The notes: generated from the sequence alone by a model not told the origin. Positions 17,393 through 25,777 are shown, counted from the stretch's first letter. The stretch: 46,585 nucleotides of DNA from Lachnospiraceae bacterium (GCA_021199655.1 JAJQHQ010000075.1:1-46585); one strand, 5' to 3'. Translations and numbers: made by a program.

Positions 17393-18328
17393 ATGAAGAA
17401 AGCAATAGTAACTGGTGCGACAGGATTTATTGGAAATTATGTTGTTCATGAATTAATAGAACAAGGGGTTCAAGTATATGCTTTAGTACGCCCAAATAGC
17501 CGGAATATTTGCAAAGTTGCAGACTTACCAGTCAAGGTCGTCGAGTGTAATCTTAAAGATTTATCCACGCTGCCAGAATTGATTAGCGATAGAGACATAG
17601 ATGCGGTGTTTCACATTGCATGGCAGGGTGCTTCTGATGCAGATGCAAGAAATCAGGTAGTCCAATTGCAGAATTTGCAGTCAACTCTCGATTTGATTGA
17701 TGCCATGCATGAAATGGGCATTGGAACGTTTGTCGGCGCAGGAAGTCTGCATGAGGCAGAAGCCTTGGTAGAAACAGCGCAGGATAAGGTAATCACGAAT
17801 CTCGGTTTTATGTACAAGGCATCTAAGACTGCAGCTCATTGGATTGGCAAAGCAAAAGCGGGCAATTATGGCATTCGGTTCTTCTGGCCGTTGATAAACA
17901 CATATGGCGAGGGAGAAAGATCCGCACGACTGGTAAATACAATCATTAGGAAAGTGTTTGCCGGAGAATCACCGGATTTGTCGGCTGGAGAGCAGTTCTA
18001 TGATTTTGTCCACGTGTCGGACGTTGCACACGCCTTGTACCTTATAGCTGAAAGGGGGGTGGATGGAACACACTATACTATTGGATCTGGCGAGGCAAGG
18101 AAGCTGAAGGAATTCTTAGTAGAAGTTGGTGCAGTTGCCAATGAACTTAGCGGACATAATGTAGCGCTTGGATTTGGAAAAATACCAAGCCAAAACGTTA
18201 TTTATCTTCCGTTAGAGACCTTCGATGTTACTAGGCTGAGAAATGACACCGGGTTTGAACCCAAAGTAAGTTTTACTGAGGGAATTAGAAGAACTGCTCA
18301 GTGGATCAGAAAAGAGAGTTTGGAATAA
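17393..18328 (+). CDS. NAD-dependent epimerase/dehydratase family reductase
   Basis: A 311-residue extended SDR protein. VTGATGFIGNYVVHELIEQG is the dinucleotide-binding loop, and MYKASKTAAHW contains the catalytic Tyr-x-x-x-Lys. FVHVSDVAHALYLIAERG is typical of nucleotide-sugar epimerases and reductases. It begins fifteen bases after the epimerase with GGTGGGGAG upstream. By analogy with rmlBCD, it probably reduces the 4-keto group of the epimerised CDP sugar to finish a CDP-6-deoxyhexose. The configuration of that sugar is not readable. A run of six G at 18054-18059 is in frame here. Confidence 0.8.
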   Translation: MKKAIVTGATGFIGNYVVHELIEQGVQVYALVRPNSRNICKVADLPVKVVECNLKDLSTLPELISDRDIDAVFHIAWQGASDADARNQVVQLQNLQSTLDLIDAMHEMGIGTFVGAGSLHEAEALVETAQDKVITNLGFMYKASKTAAHWIGKAKAGNYGIRFFWPLINTYGEGERSARLVNTIIRKVFAGESPDLSAGEQFYDFVHVSDVAHALYLIAERGVDGTHYTIGSGEARKLKEFLVEVGAVANELSGHNVALGFGKIPSQNVIYLPLETFDVTRLRNDTGFEPKVSFTEGIRRTAQWIRKESLE

Positions 18329-18367
18329 TAAACAAATATTAATAAAAATAGACAGGTGACAAAATAT

Positions 18368-19714
18368 ATGAAAATATTGCATTACTCGCTTGGTTTTCCC
18401 CCATATCGAACTGGAGGGCTAACTAAATTCTGCATGGATTTAATGAATGAGCAAGTTAGCAAAGGCCATAAAGTGGCCCTTTTATGGCCGGGCCAGTTTA
18501 AGGTCATCGATAGAAAGGTCAAAATCATAGAGAGGAAGAGCGTTGGGGAGATTCAAAGTTTTGAGATTATCAATCCTCTTCCTGTATCTTATGATGAAGG
18601 AATTAAAAATGTAAATGCTTACATGCAACCGTGTGAAGATTCAGCGTTTATGAAGTTTTTATTCAAATATAATGCAGATGTAATTCATATACATACATTT
18701 ATGGGGTTGCATCAGGAATTTTTACGTGCAGCGAAGAAGTTAGGAGTCCGCATTGTTTTTTCTGTACATGATTACTTTACGATATGCCCCAAAGTCACTC
18801 TATATAAAAATGGCGATGTGTGTAGAACATCGGAGAAGTGTGAAGAATGCGTGATATGTAATAAAACAGCATTATCCATTAAGAAAATTTATCTTTTGCA
18901 ATCAAGTTTATATCGTATTATTAAGGATAGTTCTGCTGTTAAAAGGATTAGAAAAAATCACCGAAATGATTTCTTTAATGACCAAAATAAAACGAAGGGT
19001 ACTTTATTAGAACATGATATACAATCTGGAATGTCTTATATTAGACTTCGCCAATATTATGCTAAATGTCTAGATAAAATTGATTTTGTTCATTATAATA
19101 GCAAAAACACAAAAATGATATTTGAGCACTTCTTTAATGTACATGATAGTAAAGCAATAACAATATCTCACTCTGGCATAAAAGATCAAAAACGCATTAA
19201 GAAATTCTCACCATATTTTCGATTCACATATTTGGGTCCCCAAGGCGGCGCAAAAGGTTTCTTTTTATTACAGTCAGCATTAGACAAAATGTGGAATGAT
19301 ACTCATGGATTTGAATTGAATATTTATTTTCAACCAGACTGCCCATCACCGTACATGAAAATACATGATAGATACGATTATTCTGAATTATCAAATGTAA
19401 TGGACAGAACAGATTTGCTGATTGTTCCAAGTATATGGTATGAAACATTTGGATACACTGTTTTGGAAGCTTTAAGCTACGGAGTTCCTGTTTTAATTAC
19501 AAATCGCGTTGGTGCAAAAGACATTTTACCACCCGGAGCAGGAATTATACTAGATGACATATCACCAACTGGCTTATATAATTGTTTACTAAATATAAGC
19601 ATGGAAGAGCTTATAAAGATGAATAAGATAATAGTAGATGAGGTACAAATTAAAACGATGGAAAAGATGGCAGATGAGATTTTTAATGAATGCTATTTTG
19701 GTAGACAACAGTAG
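18368..19714 (+). CDS. Glycosyltransferase family 4 (GT-B fold)
   Basis: A protein of about 448 residues starting MKILHYSLGFPPYRTGGLTK, the normal GT4 opening. HIHTFMGLHQEFLRAAKKLG and FSVHDYFTICPKVTLY are the usual N-domain segments. A small cysteine group follows (VCRTSEKCEECVIC), seen in related enzymes. The C-domain contains IVPSIWYETFGYTVLEALSY, the E(x7)E donor-binding site. ATG at 18368 has AGGTGA eight bases upstream; a GTG at 18356 sits inside that site. It is the last clear sugar transferase before the variable region ends. Confidence 0.87.
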   Translation: MKILHYSLGFPPYRTGGLTKFCMDLMNEQVSKGHKVALLWPGQFKVIDRKVKIIERKSVGEIQSFEIINPLPVSYDEGIKNVNAYMQPCEDSAFMKFLFKYNADVIHIHTFMGLHQEFLRAAKKLGVRIVFSVHDYFTICPKVTLYKNGDVCRTSEKCEECVICNKTALSIKKIYLLQSSLYRIIKDSSAVKRIRKNHRNDFFNDQNKTKGTLLEHDIQSGMSYIRLRQYYAKCLDKIDFVHYNSKNTKMIFEHFFNVHDSKAITISHSGIKDQKRIKKFSPYFRFTYLGPQGGAKGFFLLQSALDKMWNDTHGFELNIYFQPDCPSPYMKIHDRYDYSELSNVMDRTDLLIVPSIWYETFGYTVLEALSYGVPVLITNRVGAKDILPPGAGIILDDISPTGLYNCLLNISMEELIKMNKIIVDEVQIKTMEKMADEIFNECYFGRQQ

Positions 19715-19721
19715 AGAAAAA

Positions 19722-20906
19722 ATGAAAGGAACGAGACAAACTGTGGTATTTGATAGTAATACGGAAGATATACTATATCTGGCATCTTGCATCATTAATG
19801 ATATTCCAGTATCACAGGCTCGTATGAGTTCATTTTCAATTAAAAACATTTATTTAGAGAGCCATGTTCAAAAGATTTCAGCACTAATTTATACTGCATT
19901 TGAGTGCGGATTGAACGGTAACTCGCAAGACTTCATTTCGGAGAGAGATAAAGCTTTACTGAAAAAATGGGAAATAGAACAGATTGGGTCATTATACAGA
20001 GAGGAGAGTTTCAATAGAGCACGGGAATCTATTCAGCAGTTTTGTGAAGAATCGGGAATCTGGTATATGCCTTTGAAAGGTATCGTTCTGAAAGAATATT
20101 ACCCATATCTTGGAATGCGTGAAATGTCGGACAACGATATTCTTTTTGATGAGAAATATGCTGTACAAGTGCATGACTGGTTTGTAGGGCATGGATACAC
20201 CGTCCGTACTTATCAACATGGAAATCATGATGTATATTGCAAGAACGAGATCTGCTTTGAAATGCACAAGAGACTTTTCGGAACGCAGGACGGCGATGCA
20301 TTCTGGAAATATTATTATGACGTAAAGGATCGGTTGCTTCCGGCACAGGACAGCAAATGGCGTTTTTGCTTCCGCGATGAGGATCTGTATGTTTACATGA
20401 TGGCCCATGCGTATAAGCATGGCTGCGGGGAAGGCGTGGATCTGAGGATGTTGCTAGATTTATATCTGTTTGTCAGGGCACAGAAGGATGAGCTGGACTG
20501 GGAGTATATTGAGCGGCAGCTTACGGCCCTAAAACTCGCGGATTTTGGCTGTAGAATGAAGCGGTTGACGGAATGCATTTTCCTGCCCGGATTTTCACCA
20601 GAAAGCATGGATGACGAAAGCAGGGACTTCCTGGAGGAGATTATCGTAAGCGGTACGGGAGGAATTGTCGAAAACCGAGTAGAGAACAGGCTCCAGGCTT
20701 TAAAATGGGAACAGGCTGCCGACGGCGTAAAGGCGGCGTATGTGCTGAAACGTTTATTTCCGAGCGTGCGGTTTATGAGAGAATTCTATCCCTTTTGCCG
20801 TTTCCCGCTGCTTTTGCCGGTCGCGTATGTGTACCGATTAGCGCGGCAAAGTATTTTGAATACTACGAATTTGATTGCCGAGTTCAAAACACTAATTAAA
20901 AAGTGA
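19722..20906 (+). CDS. Nucleotidyltransferase-fold family protein (NTP_transf_5 type)
   Basis: A protein of about 394 residues of the uncharacterised nucleotidyltransferase family that includes many polysaccharide-locus members. The core is MPLKGIVLKEYYP followed by REMSDNDILFDEKY, where GxxL and DxD-like residues match the nucleotidyltransferase site. Then FEMHKRLF and AHAYKHGCGEGVDLRMLLDL follow, both typical of this family. ATG at 19722 is chosen; frames opening earlier overlap the preceding gene. Base composition changes inside the gene: the first third is AT-rich like the cluster, the rest is clearly more GC-rich. This could mark a recombination boundary. Function in the pathway is unknown. 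Confidence 0.72.
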   Translation: MKGTRQTVVFDSNTEDILYLASCIINDIPVSQARMSSFSIKNIYLESHVQKISALIYTAFECGLNGNSQDFISERDKALLKKWEIEQIGSLYREESFNRARESIQQFCEESGIWYMPLKGIVLKEYYPYLGMREMSDNDILFDEKYAVQVHDWFVGHGYTVRTYQHGNHDVYCKNEICFEMHKRLFGTQDGDAFWKYYYDVKDRLLPAQDSKWRFCFRDEDLYVYMMAHAYKHGCGEGVDLRMLLDLYLFVRAQKDELDWEYIERQLTALKLADFGCRMKRLTECIFLPGFSPESMDDESRDFLEEIIVSGTGGIVENRVENRLQALKWEQAADGVKAAYVLKRLFPSVRFMREFYPFCRFPLLLPVAYVYRLARQSILNTTNLIAEFKTLIKK

Positions 20907-21357
20907 TGTTTTTGAGCAGCGTTCGATGTTATTAACTTCGATACGGTAGTGCGGCTTATTGTGCGAGGACATACGTAAAAGCTGCTTAACAGCATAATGA
21001 AGTGCTCCTATAAGATTATATGAAAGCAGTTTCAGTAAAACCATTTCCAACATGCTCCGCATAGGTACATTTGGTAACTCAGCCACTGCTGATCAAGTGG
21101 TGGCTTTTATTCACGTCAGATGCTGTTCAAGGAACCACATTAAGTAATCGGAACAGACTAAATTCCGTAGTTTGATTCAGAGACTATTTCCATTATGGCA
21201 GAGTTGAACAGCGTGCTATCCCTTTCATAAGGATAAGATATACATGCTTCTTGTAGGAATGACGAAGAAATGGGGGTGGCATCTTTGAGGACAGGCTGAT
21301 ATGGGCGGCATGAAGGAAATCAGCGAGAACTAACTAGGGAAGAACGAAGAAATTAAT
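20907..21357. other. Intergenic stretch without a convincing gene
   Basis: About 450 bases at the end of the polysaccharide cluster. A hairpin with T-run near 21081-21108 is listed separately. A 64-codon minus-strand frame (21086 to 20892) is open but has no good ribosome binding site and I do not recognise it. Nothing else stands out. Confidence 0.5.
21081..21108 (+). terminator. Probable Rho-independent terminator of the polysaccharide operon
   Basis: AGCCAC at 21081-21086 pairs with GTGGCT at 21100-21105, followed by TTTT. It lies about 175 bases after the last cluster gene. Confidence 0.55.
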
Positions 21358-22125
21358 ATGAATGCATCTTATGAAAATTGTTACGTTGCTTTTCTTGATA
21401 TACTCGGCTTCAAAGAAATGGTAAAGAGAAAAGACAAAAATATTCTTTCAGTTTTTGAAAAGCTTAGTGATAAGGAGCAACTATTTACAGCTCTTGAAAA
21501 GTCGAATTGTAATGCATGCACAGAATATAGTACAACGTTGATTCATGTTTGCTTTCACGTTATGTCTGATAGTGTTGTTATAAGTGTTCCAAGCAATAAA
21601 CCCTATGCACTTGAGATAATAATTCGCGCTTGCTTGTATTTGCAGTGTCAGCTTTATGCTGTTGGTAAGGTGAATGCTATTACTAAGGATCATAAGCACG
21701 ACATTGAAGGGGAACCGGTTTTATTACGAGGTGCTATAGCTTGCGGAGAGTTTTATCAAAAAGATAGTATTGCTTTTGGTCCGGCTTTGGTTGATGCTTA
21801 TGTTTGTCAGGAGAATTATGCTAAATATCCAAGAATAATCGTGAGTAAAGAATTGGTAGAATCCGTTGGTGATAGAATTTCTTTATACGAGCTGCTATAT
21901 TTTGATGAATCTGACAGGTACTTTTATATCGATTGCATGAAAGAGTATTTTGAAAAAAGTGATCCATATATACCTGAAATCAAAAGATTCGCTAAATTCA
22001 TTAATAGACATCTGGATTTCTATGAACCTCTATCAATTAGGGAAAAATATATATGGTTGTCGAATGATTTCAGGCGGATAAACGGAAATACCATTTTTAC
22101 CGGCAATGAAACAATTGAACTATAA
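21358..22125 (+). CDS. Nucleotide-cyclase-fold (class III-like) protein of unknown function
   Basis: A soluble 255-residue protein. YVAFLDILGFKEMV has the beta-strand and Asp (D14) of the first metal site in class III nucleotide cyclases. HVMSDSVVISVP places a second Asp (D71) where those enzymes have the other metal ligand. LLRGAIACGEFY and IAFGPALVDAYVCQEN resemble the following cyclase strands. The Asn and Arg of the usual N(x3)R catalytic motif are not visible, so it may be a degenerate cyclase or a nucleotide-binding protein. Cyclases of this superfamily are used in antiphage signalling (Pycsar), but the next gene is not a recognisable cNMP-activated effector. A weak ribosome binding site precedes the ATG. 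Confidence 0.5.
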   Translation: MNASYENCYVAFLDILGFKEMVKRKDKNILSVFEKLSDKEQLFTALEKSNCNACTEYSTTLIHVCFHVMSDSVVISVPSNKPYALEIIIRACLYLQCQLYAVGKVNAITKDHKHDIEGEPVLLRGAIACGEFYQKDSIAFGPALVDAYVCQENYAKYPRIIVSKELVESVGDRISLYELLYFDESDRYFYIDCMKEYFEKSDPYIPEIKRFAKFINRHLDFYEPLSIREKYIWLSNDFRRINGNTIFTGNETIEL

Positions 22126-22185
22126 GGTTACTTTAAATTTACTGCTTATGCGAAGTTCGCATTGACGAATGAGGGGAGGAAAGCT

Positions 22186-22692
22186 ATGGCTACACATTAC
22201 GCAAGAGAGGGCTTTTATCAGAAGCTGTTACATACAGCCCCACCGGATGAATACACACCGGAGGCAATAAAAAAACCGCCGGAGGAAATAAAAAATCTCA
22301 TCGGTGATTCATTGGAGATTGCCGAGGCATCTGGACTTTACGAATTATGCCAGAAGTATTCTGATATATCTTTGAATTCTAAGAAATTTCGTGTAGAGGG
22401 GACATGTGATGTTGGCGCATATTTTCGGCCTGCAGATATAGAAGCCGCGAAGATTGCGACGAAGGTATATGTTAAAAGAAACGGCATTACAGATATTCAA
22501 GGCTTAATGGCTGTGATCAAGGAGATGCATCGACATGCTGTAGACGATGATAAAACCGGGACAACGGCATTTGTTGCACCAGAGAATAACGGTGGAACCA
22601 TTTTTGGAATGTATTATAGCTTTCGTGGGCTGCCAGAAGATTTCTGGGGAAAACTTGAGAAAGAAGTCATTACTTATATAGAAGAAACATGA
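22186..22692 (+). CDS. Hypothetical protein, 168 residues
   Basis: I do not recognise this protein. It is soluble, with no signal peptide or membrane segment. ATG at 22186 follows GGGAGGAAAGC at a good distance, better than the in-frame TTG at 22162. A perfect 7-bp inverted repeat (ATGCGAA/TTCGCAT with one base between, 22148-22162) lies just upstream and could be an operator. It follows the cyclase-like gene by 60 bases on the same strand and may be co-transcribed. The C-terminal half, with GLPEDFWGKLEKEVITYIEE, looks like a compact alpha/beta domain. Confidence 0.6.
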   Translation: MATHYAREGFYQKLLHTAPPDEYTPEAIKKPPEEIKNLIGDSLEIAEASGLYELCQKYSDISLNSKKFRVEGTCDVGAYFRPADIEAAKIATKVYVKRNGITDIQGLMAVIKEMHRHAVDDDKTGTTAFVAPENNGGTIFGMYYSFRGLPEDFWGKLEKEVITYIEET

Positions 22693-23110
22693 CATGGAAA
22701 AGGAGTGTGTACATCCACAGGAGAGGTGTAAATAGCTAATTAAACAAAAACAAATAACCTCTTCACGAATGATTGTGTTTCTGTCATGGTGCATTCAAGC
22801 CGTCATTTTTAACCACCAAATAAACTTCTGCGGAGATCATAATAAGCATTATTTTTTTGCCTATGGCTTTGTATGTTCAATATGTTTTCAGAATTTTTAC
22901 TGTGGAAGTTAAATAAAACTAAAGTGTTAGAAATCTCACATGAAATAATTATGATTATAATTCAATTCGGTGGCCTAATTTGTCAATTAGAAATCCCCAG
23001 GACACAAATTACCTTAGCCGAATATTTAAAAAAGTCGAAGGATGTTCGCCTTCGGAGTTTCGCCGGAATTAGACAGGGTATAAACAGCAGATAAAGAGAG
23101 GAATAAGTCA
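22693..23110. other. AT-rich intergenic stretch upstream of the LoaP-like gene
   Basis: About 420 bases. A 73-codon + strand frame at 22873-23094 has a hydrophobic start and a basic end (KKSKDVRLRSFAGIRQ) but no good start site; it could be a gene remnant. A small hairpin CGAAGG/CCTTCG lies near 23037-23055. I see no clear promoter. Confidence 0.4.
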
Positions 23111-23836
23111 GTGTATGCATTATATTGTCCAAAGCATGTAGATGATGAGGTGGTTGTGGGGAAACTGCTCGACCTCGAAAATAATATATCCTGCTATATA
23201 TATGATAGGAGAAGTGTGGGAGAGAAGACATCGCTGAATTCAAATATATCACTGCGCTCGTCTCGTTCACATAGAACAGCTAAATCTCCTCGTCTTAAAA
23301 CATACATTATAACCCGTCCGTGTGATCGAGCTGCCGCAGCGTTCACCCCGTATGAATGGAATTGCTATTCGCATATCCCGAATGTTTTTCAGATAAGAGT
23401 GGAGAAGGTACGGAAGATATATGAGGCTGAGGATTTTGATAGTAGCATAGATAATAGTAAAGTCCGGGGAACGTGGAGAGTGCTGACTGACAAGGTATTC
23501 TCGGATTTTGTGTTTTTTGAGAAGGACGACAGAACGGACGGGGAGAAACTCCCAATCGTGTTGCTTTCGGAAGAAGCGTCTGGAATTTTAACATCCTTTT
23601 GCGATCCAAACCACATTATCCGTATGTCGCGTGGTATCATTAAAAACGGTAGAGCCCATGTAACAGAAGGACCTTTGGGCGGTTACGATGATCGGATTGT
23701 GAAGGTAGACAGACATAAAAGATTGGCTTGGGTCAGGCTGGGGGAGAATATAGGGAGAATTGGCATGGGGAATGTAAGTAATAAGAAGAATATGAACGTG
23801 CTGACCTGCGGGTTGGAGATATATGAGAAGAGTTAA
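23111..23836 (+). CDS. NusG/LoaP-like transcription antiterminator
   Basis: A protein of about 241 residues from a GTG start with AGAGAGGAA seven bases upstream. The N-terminus YALYCPKHVDDEVVVGKLL resembles the NGN domain opening of NusG-family proteins. The C-terminus has a KOW-like domain: AHVTEGPLGGYDDRIVKVDR followed by HKRLAWVRLGEN, close to the GPLxGxExxIxKIDRxKR pattern of NusG/RfaH/LoaP. LoaP proteins in Firmicutes let RNA polymerase read through terminators in long polysaccharide or antibiotic operons, and are usually encoded at the operon start. Here the downstream DNA is the mobile element, so its target operon may have been displaced. The middle part is divergent. Confidence 0.68.
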   Translation: MYALYCPKHVDDEVVVGKLLDLENNISCYIYDRRSVGEKTSLNSNISLRSSRSHRTAKSPRLKTYIITRPCDRAAAAFTPYEWNCYSHIPNVFQIRVEKVRKIYEAEDFDSSIDNSKVRGTWRVLTDKVFSDFVFFEKDDRTDGEKLPIVLLSEEASGILTSFCDPNHIIRMSRGIIKNGRAHVTEGPLGGYDDRIVKVDRHKRLAWVRLGENIGRIGMGNVSNKKNMNVLTCGLEIYEKS

Positions 23837-23962
23837 TAACAGTAAAACAGCCCAAATATGAACATCATCTTTGTGCAGTTTATGGTGCTGATAAACCGCA
23901 TAATTGACTGGATATAATTTTTGAGTGACGGTAATATGAAGCCATCAAAAAAACAAGGGAAA

Positions 23963-23977
23963 TGCTCCAAAGGAGCA
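23963..23977 (+). promoter_or_regulatory. Short perfect hairpin after the LoaP-like gene
   Basis: TGCTCC, AAA, GGAGCA: a 6-bp stem with a 3-base loop, about 125 bases after the antiterminator stop and 24 bases before the ATG at 24002. Known LoaP proteins act through a hairpin in the leader of their target operon, so this is a candidate recognition site. It could also shield the downstream ribosome binding site. Confidence 0.35.
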
Positions 23978-24001
23978 ATAACCCCGGAAAGGATGGCTAA
24001 T

Positions 24002-24397
24002 ATGAGCAATATGAGCACTAAGGAGAGCACGAGGGAAAGGGCAATGAGAATCATTGAAAGTACGGAGGGCGAGCTTGGGTACGCGTATTTGTATCCTGCA
24101 GACGGCGGAAACGTAGAGATTTGTGTATTTCGTCTGACACCGTACAACATTGCTAATTTTCTCGGCGCACACCAGTTTGATGTTAAAAAAATTGTGTTGA
24201 CGACCTTTTTTGATACGCTCGTTCTGGACACGGTCGGCGGCTTTATCATGACCTGCCCTGATCAGAATTTATGCAGGGAGATCATTAAGTTTTTAGCACC
24301 AATACAGATGGGAGAAGAAAAAGCGAAGGAAATCGATATGCTCTCGCAGGATGAGCTTAGCTGCAATTTGGATGAGTTGGATCTTTATTGGGATTAG
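24002..24397 (+). CDS. Hypothetical protein, about 131 residues
   Basis: Not recognised. ATG at 24002 follows GGAAAGGATGG at a good distance; in-frame starts at 23921 and 23936 would run through the hairpin at 23963 and lack a clear site. The centre, with AYLYPADGGNVEICVFRLTP and DTLVLDTVGGFIMTC, looks like a small mixed alpha/beta fold. The C-terminus is acidic (LDELDLYWD). It is the last rightward gene before the mobile element, and a bidirectional terminator follows it. Confidence 0.6.
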   Translation: MSNMSTKESTRERAMRIIESTEGELGYAYLYPADGGNVEICVFRLTPYNIANFLGAHQFDVKKIVLTTFFDTLVLDTVGGFIMTCPDQNLCREIIKFLAPIQMGEEKAKEIDMLSQDELSCNLDELDLYWD

Positions 24398-24438
24398 AGA
24401 GAGCTAATCCGCAGCAAAACGGAAAATCGCATTTTTGT

Positions 24439-24505
24439 AAAAAAGACCTCTACAGGAGATTTCCAGGAAATGAACCGGATTTCTTCCGCAGAGGTTTTCT
24501 TTTTG
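24439..24505. terminator. Bidirectional terminator between convergent genes
   Basis: GACCTCT (24445-24451), preceded by a run of A, pairs with AGAGGT (24490-24495), followed by TTTCTTTTT. The A run on one side and T run on the other suit termination from both directions. It separates the gene ending at 24397 from the leftward peptidase gene ending at 24524. Confidence 0.65.
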
Positions 24506-24523
24506 AGTGGTGGTTAGTCATAT

Positions 24524-25108
24524 CTAACTATCGAAATATTCCGGTAGATCCCATTCGTCCCCACAGTCCAGATTCTTCATACAGTCGCTTCGTGTCTGGA
24601 TTGGGCATTCGCGGCTGACAAGCTCATAGTATTTCAGCATTCTGTACTTATAATCCATGATTGCCGGCGGCACGTGCATGATGCTTGCCGTCTGGAAAAA
24701 GTCGTTCGTCTCCCGGAGAACATAAAGCGTTTCTTTTGTGTCCATATAGTATTCCGCTACAAATTCGTTCGCCTCGATCTCCATCACGGAAGTCTCCCTG
24801 GAAGAGAACAGGTTGTTGCAGGTGCAGGCTCCAAGCTGGTCGGCATGTCCCAGTTCAATATGAGAAACCTCGTGGAAGAGCGCATAATACTGCTTAACCC
24901 GGCTTATGTCCGAGTTTATAATGGCGGCATAGCATCTTGAGTTCTTCACGACACAAGCCTGGATGCTCTCCGGATCATCTCCGAGCGCCATAAAGTCATA
25001 TCTTATTCCAAGCAAATCGCACAGTTTATAGGGGTTGCGCTCATGGTAAGTATTCCATAGTTTCTGCGCGGTTTGAGTAATCAGTTCCTTTTTTATCATC
25101 TTAATCAT
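24524..25108 (-). CDS. ImmA/IrrE-type zinc metallopeptidase
   Basis: A 194-residue protein with FHEVSHIELGH, where HEVSH (residues 79-83) is the HExxH zinc site. EIEANEFVAEYY follows about 27 residues later and supplies the third ligand (E112 likely). This is the ImmA/IrrE family (DUF955), which in ICEBs1 and phages cleaves the neighbouring repressor to induce the element. It is read leftward, 153 bases downstream of the repressor gene, the same order as immR-immA. The gap between them has a small inverted repeat (GCCGA/TCGGC) near 25142. The start has a weak ribosome binding site; an ATG three codons later is possible. Confidence 0.85.
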   Translation of the reverse strand: MIKMIKKELITQTAQKLWNTYHERNPYKLCDLLGIRYDFMALGDDPESIQACVVKNSRCYAAIINSDISRVKQYYALFHEVSHIELGHADQLGACTCNNLFSSRETSVMEIEANEFVAEYYMDTKETLYVLRETNDFFQTASIMHVPPAIMDYKYRMLKYYELVSRECPIQTRSDCMKNLDCGDEWDLPEYFDS

Positions 25109-25261
25109 CTCGCAATCTCATAGTCAGCGACACTTTTATAGCCGACAGTAGATAATCGGCACTTAATAATCGTATAAGGTGAAAGCTGCCCACCCTACTA
25201 TATAATAATAAAATTGATGTCCAATAAAACGGACTTGCGCCAATCGGCGAGAGATTGCTTA

Positions 25262-25777
25262 TTACTTCTTGCTACCGTCCCCGCTGTCATCAGCGTTTTC
25301 AATCGCACTGCTGTCTTCAGCACTGCCTTCTTCCGCATTACTGCGTTTTCCCTTCTTCCGTCCGAATTTCTCACGGGCGTGTTCTTTATTCATAAAGTAT
25401 GCTTTCGATATAGCCTCGAAAAACATATCCTTCTGTGATTCAGATAACGTTCCTCCGGCGAACAGAGCCTGATTCTTCTGTAACAGCTCTGCCATTTCGT
25501 CTGCACCTTTTTTTCCAAAGGCGTCTCTGGCTGCCTGGACGAATGGCTCTTCATCAATCCCGGCATCCGGATCATCGCAGTCATCGTGGGTGAGATAATA
25601 CTGTGTCACGCCGAGAGCTTCAGCGAGCTTGCGCATGGTCCTTTCCCTTGGAATGGCTGCGCCGGTCTCGTAAGCAATAACGCTGCGCCTGGATACCCCC
25701 ACAAGTTCCGCCAGCTGCTCCTGTTTCAGTTCCAGCCGTTCCCTGTTATCCCGTATCTTGTCTGCAAAGCGTGTCAT
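25262..25777 (-). CDS. XRE-family repressor (ImmR/cI-like)
   Basis: A 171-residue DNA-binding protein. Residues 6-60 form a standard helix-turn-helix: LKQEQLAELVGVSRRSVIAY then ETGAAIPRERTMRKLAEALG. The rest is polar with a charged Ser/Glu/Asp tail. The start at 25777 has GAAAGAGGG eight bases upstream on the minus strand; an in-frame start at 25864 would overlap the operator. It is transcribed from the leftward promoter at 25924-25952, which carries the same half-site as the rightward promoter, so it very likely controls its own synthesis. The peptidase gene downstream probably destroys it when the element is induced. Confidence 0.87.
   Translation of the reverse strand: MTRFADKIRDNRERLELKQEQLAELVGVSRRSVIAYETGAAIPRERTMRKLAEALGVTQYYLTHDDCDDPDAGIDEEPFVQAARDAFGKKGADEMAELLQKNQALFAGGTLSESQKDMFFEAISKAYFMNKEHAREKFGRKKGKRSNAEEGSAEDSSAIENADDSGDGSKK

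Noticed and set aside
18054-18059. A run of six G as a further phase-variation tract.
   Set aside because: The gene is in frame across it, and a run of six is not long enough to argue for slippage.
20892-21086. A 64-codon minus-strand frame after the polysaccharide cluster.
   Set aside because: Not recognised, no ribosome binding site, and it overlaps the terminator region; too weak to call a gene.
21358-22692. A complete Pycsar defence system.
   Set aside because: The cyclase-like protein lacks the visible catalytic Asn/Arg pair, and the second gene has no cyclic-nucleotide-binding or membrane-effector feature.
22873-23094. A 73-codon frame upstream of the LoaP-like gene.
   Set aside because: No good start site and no family match; listed only as a possible remnant.
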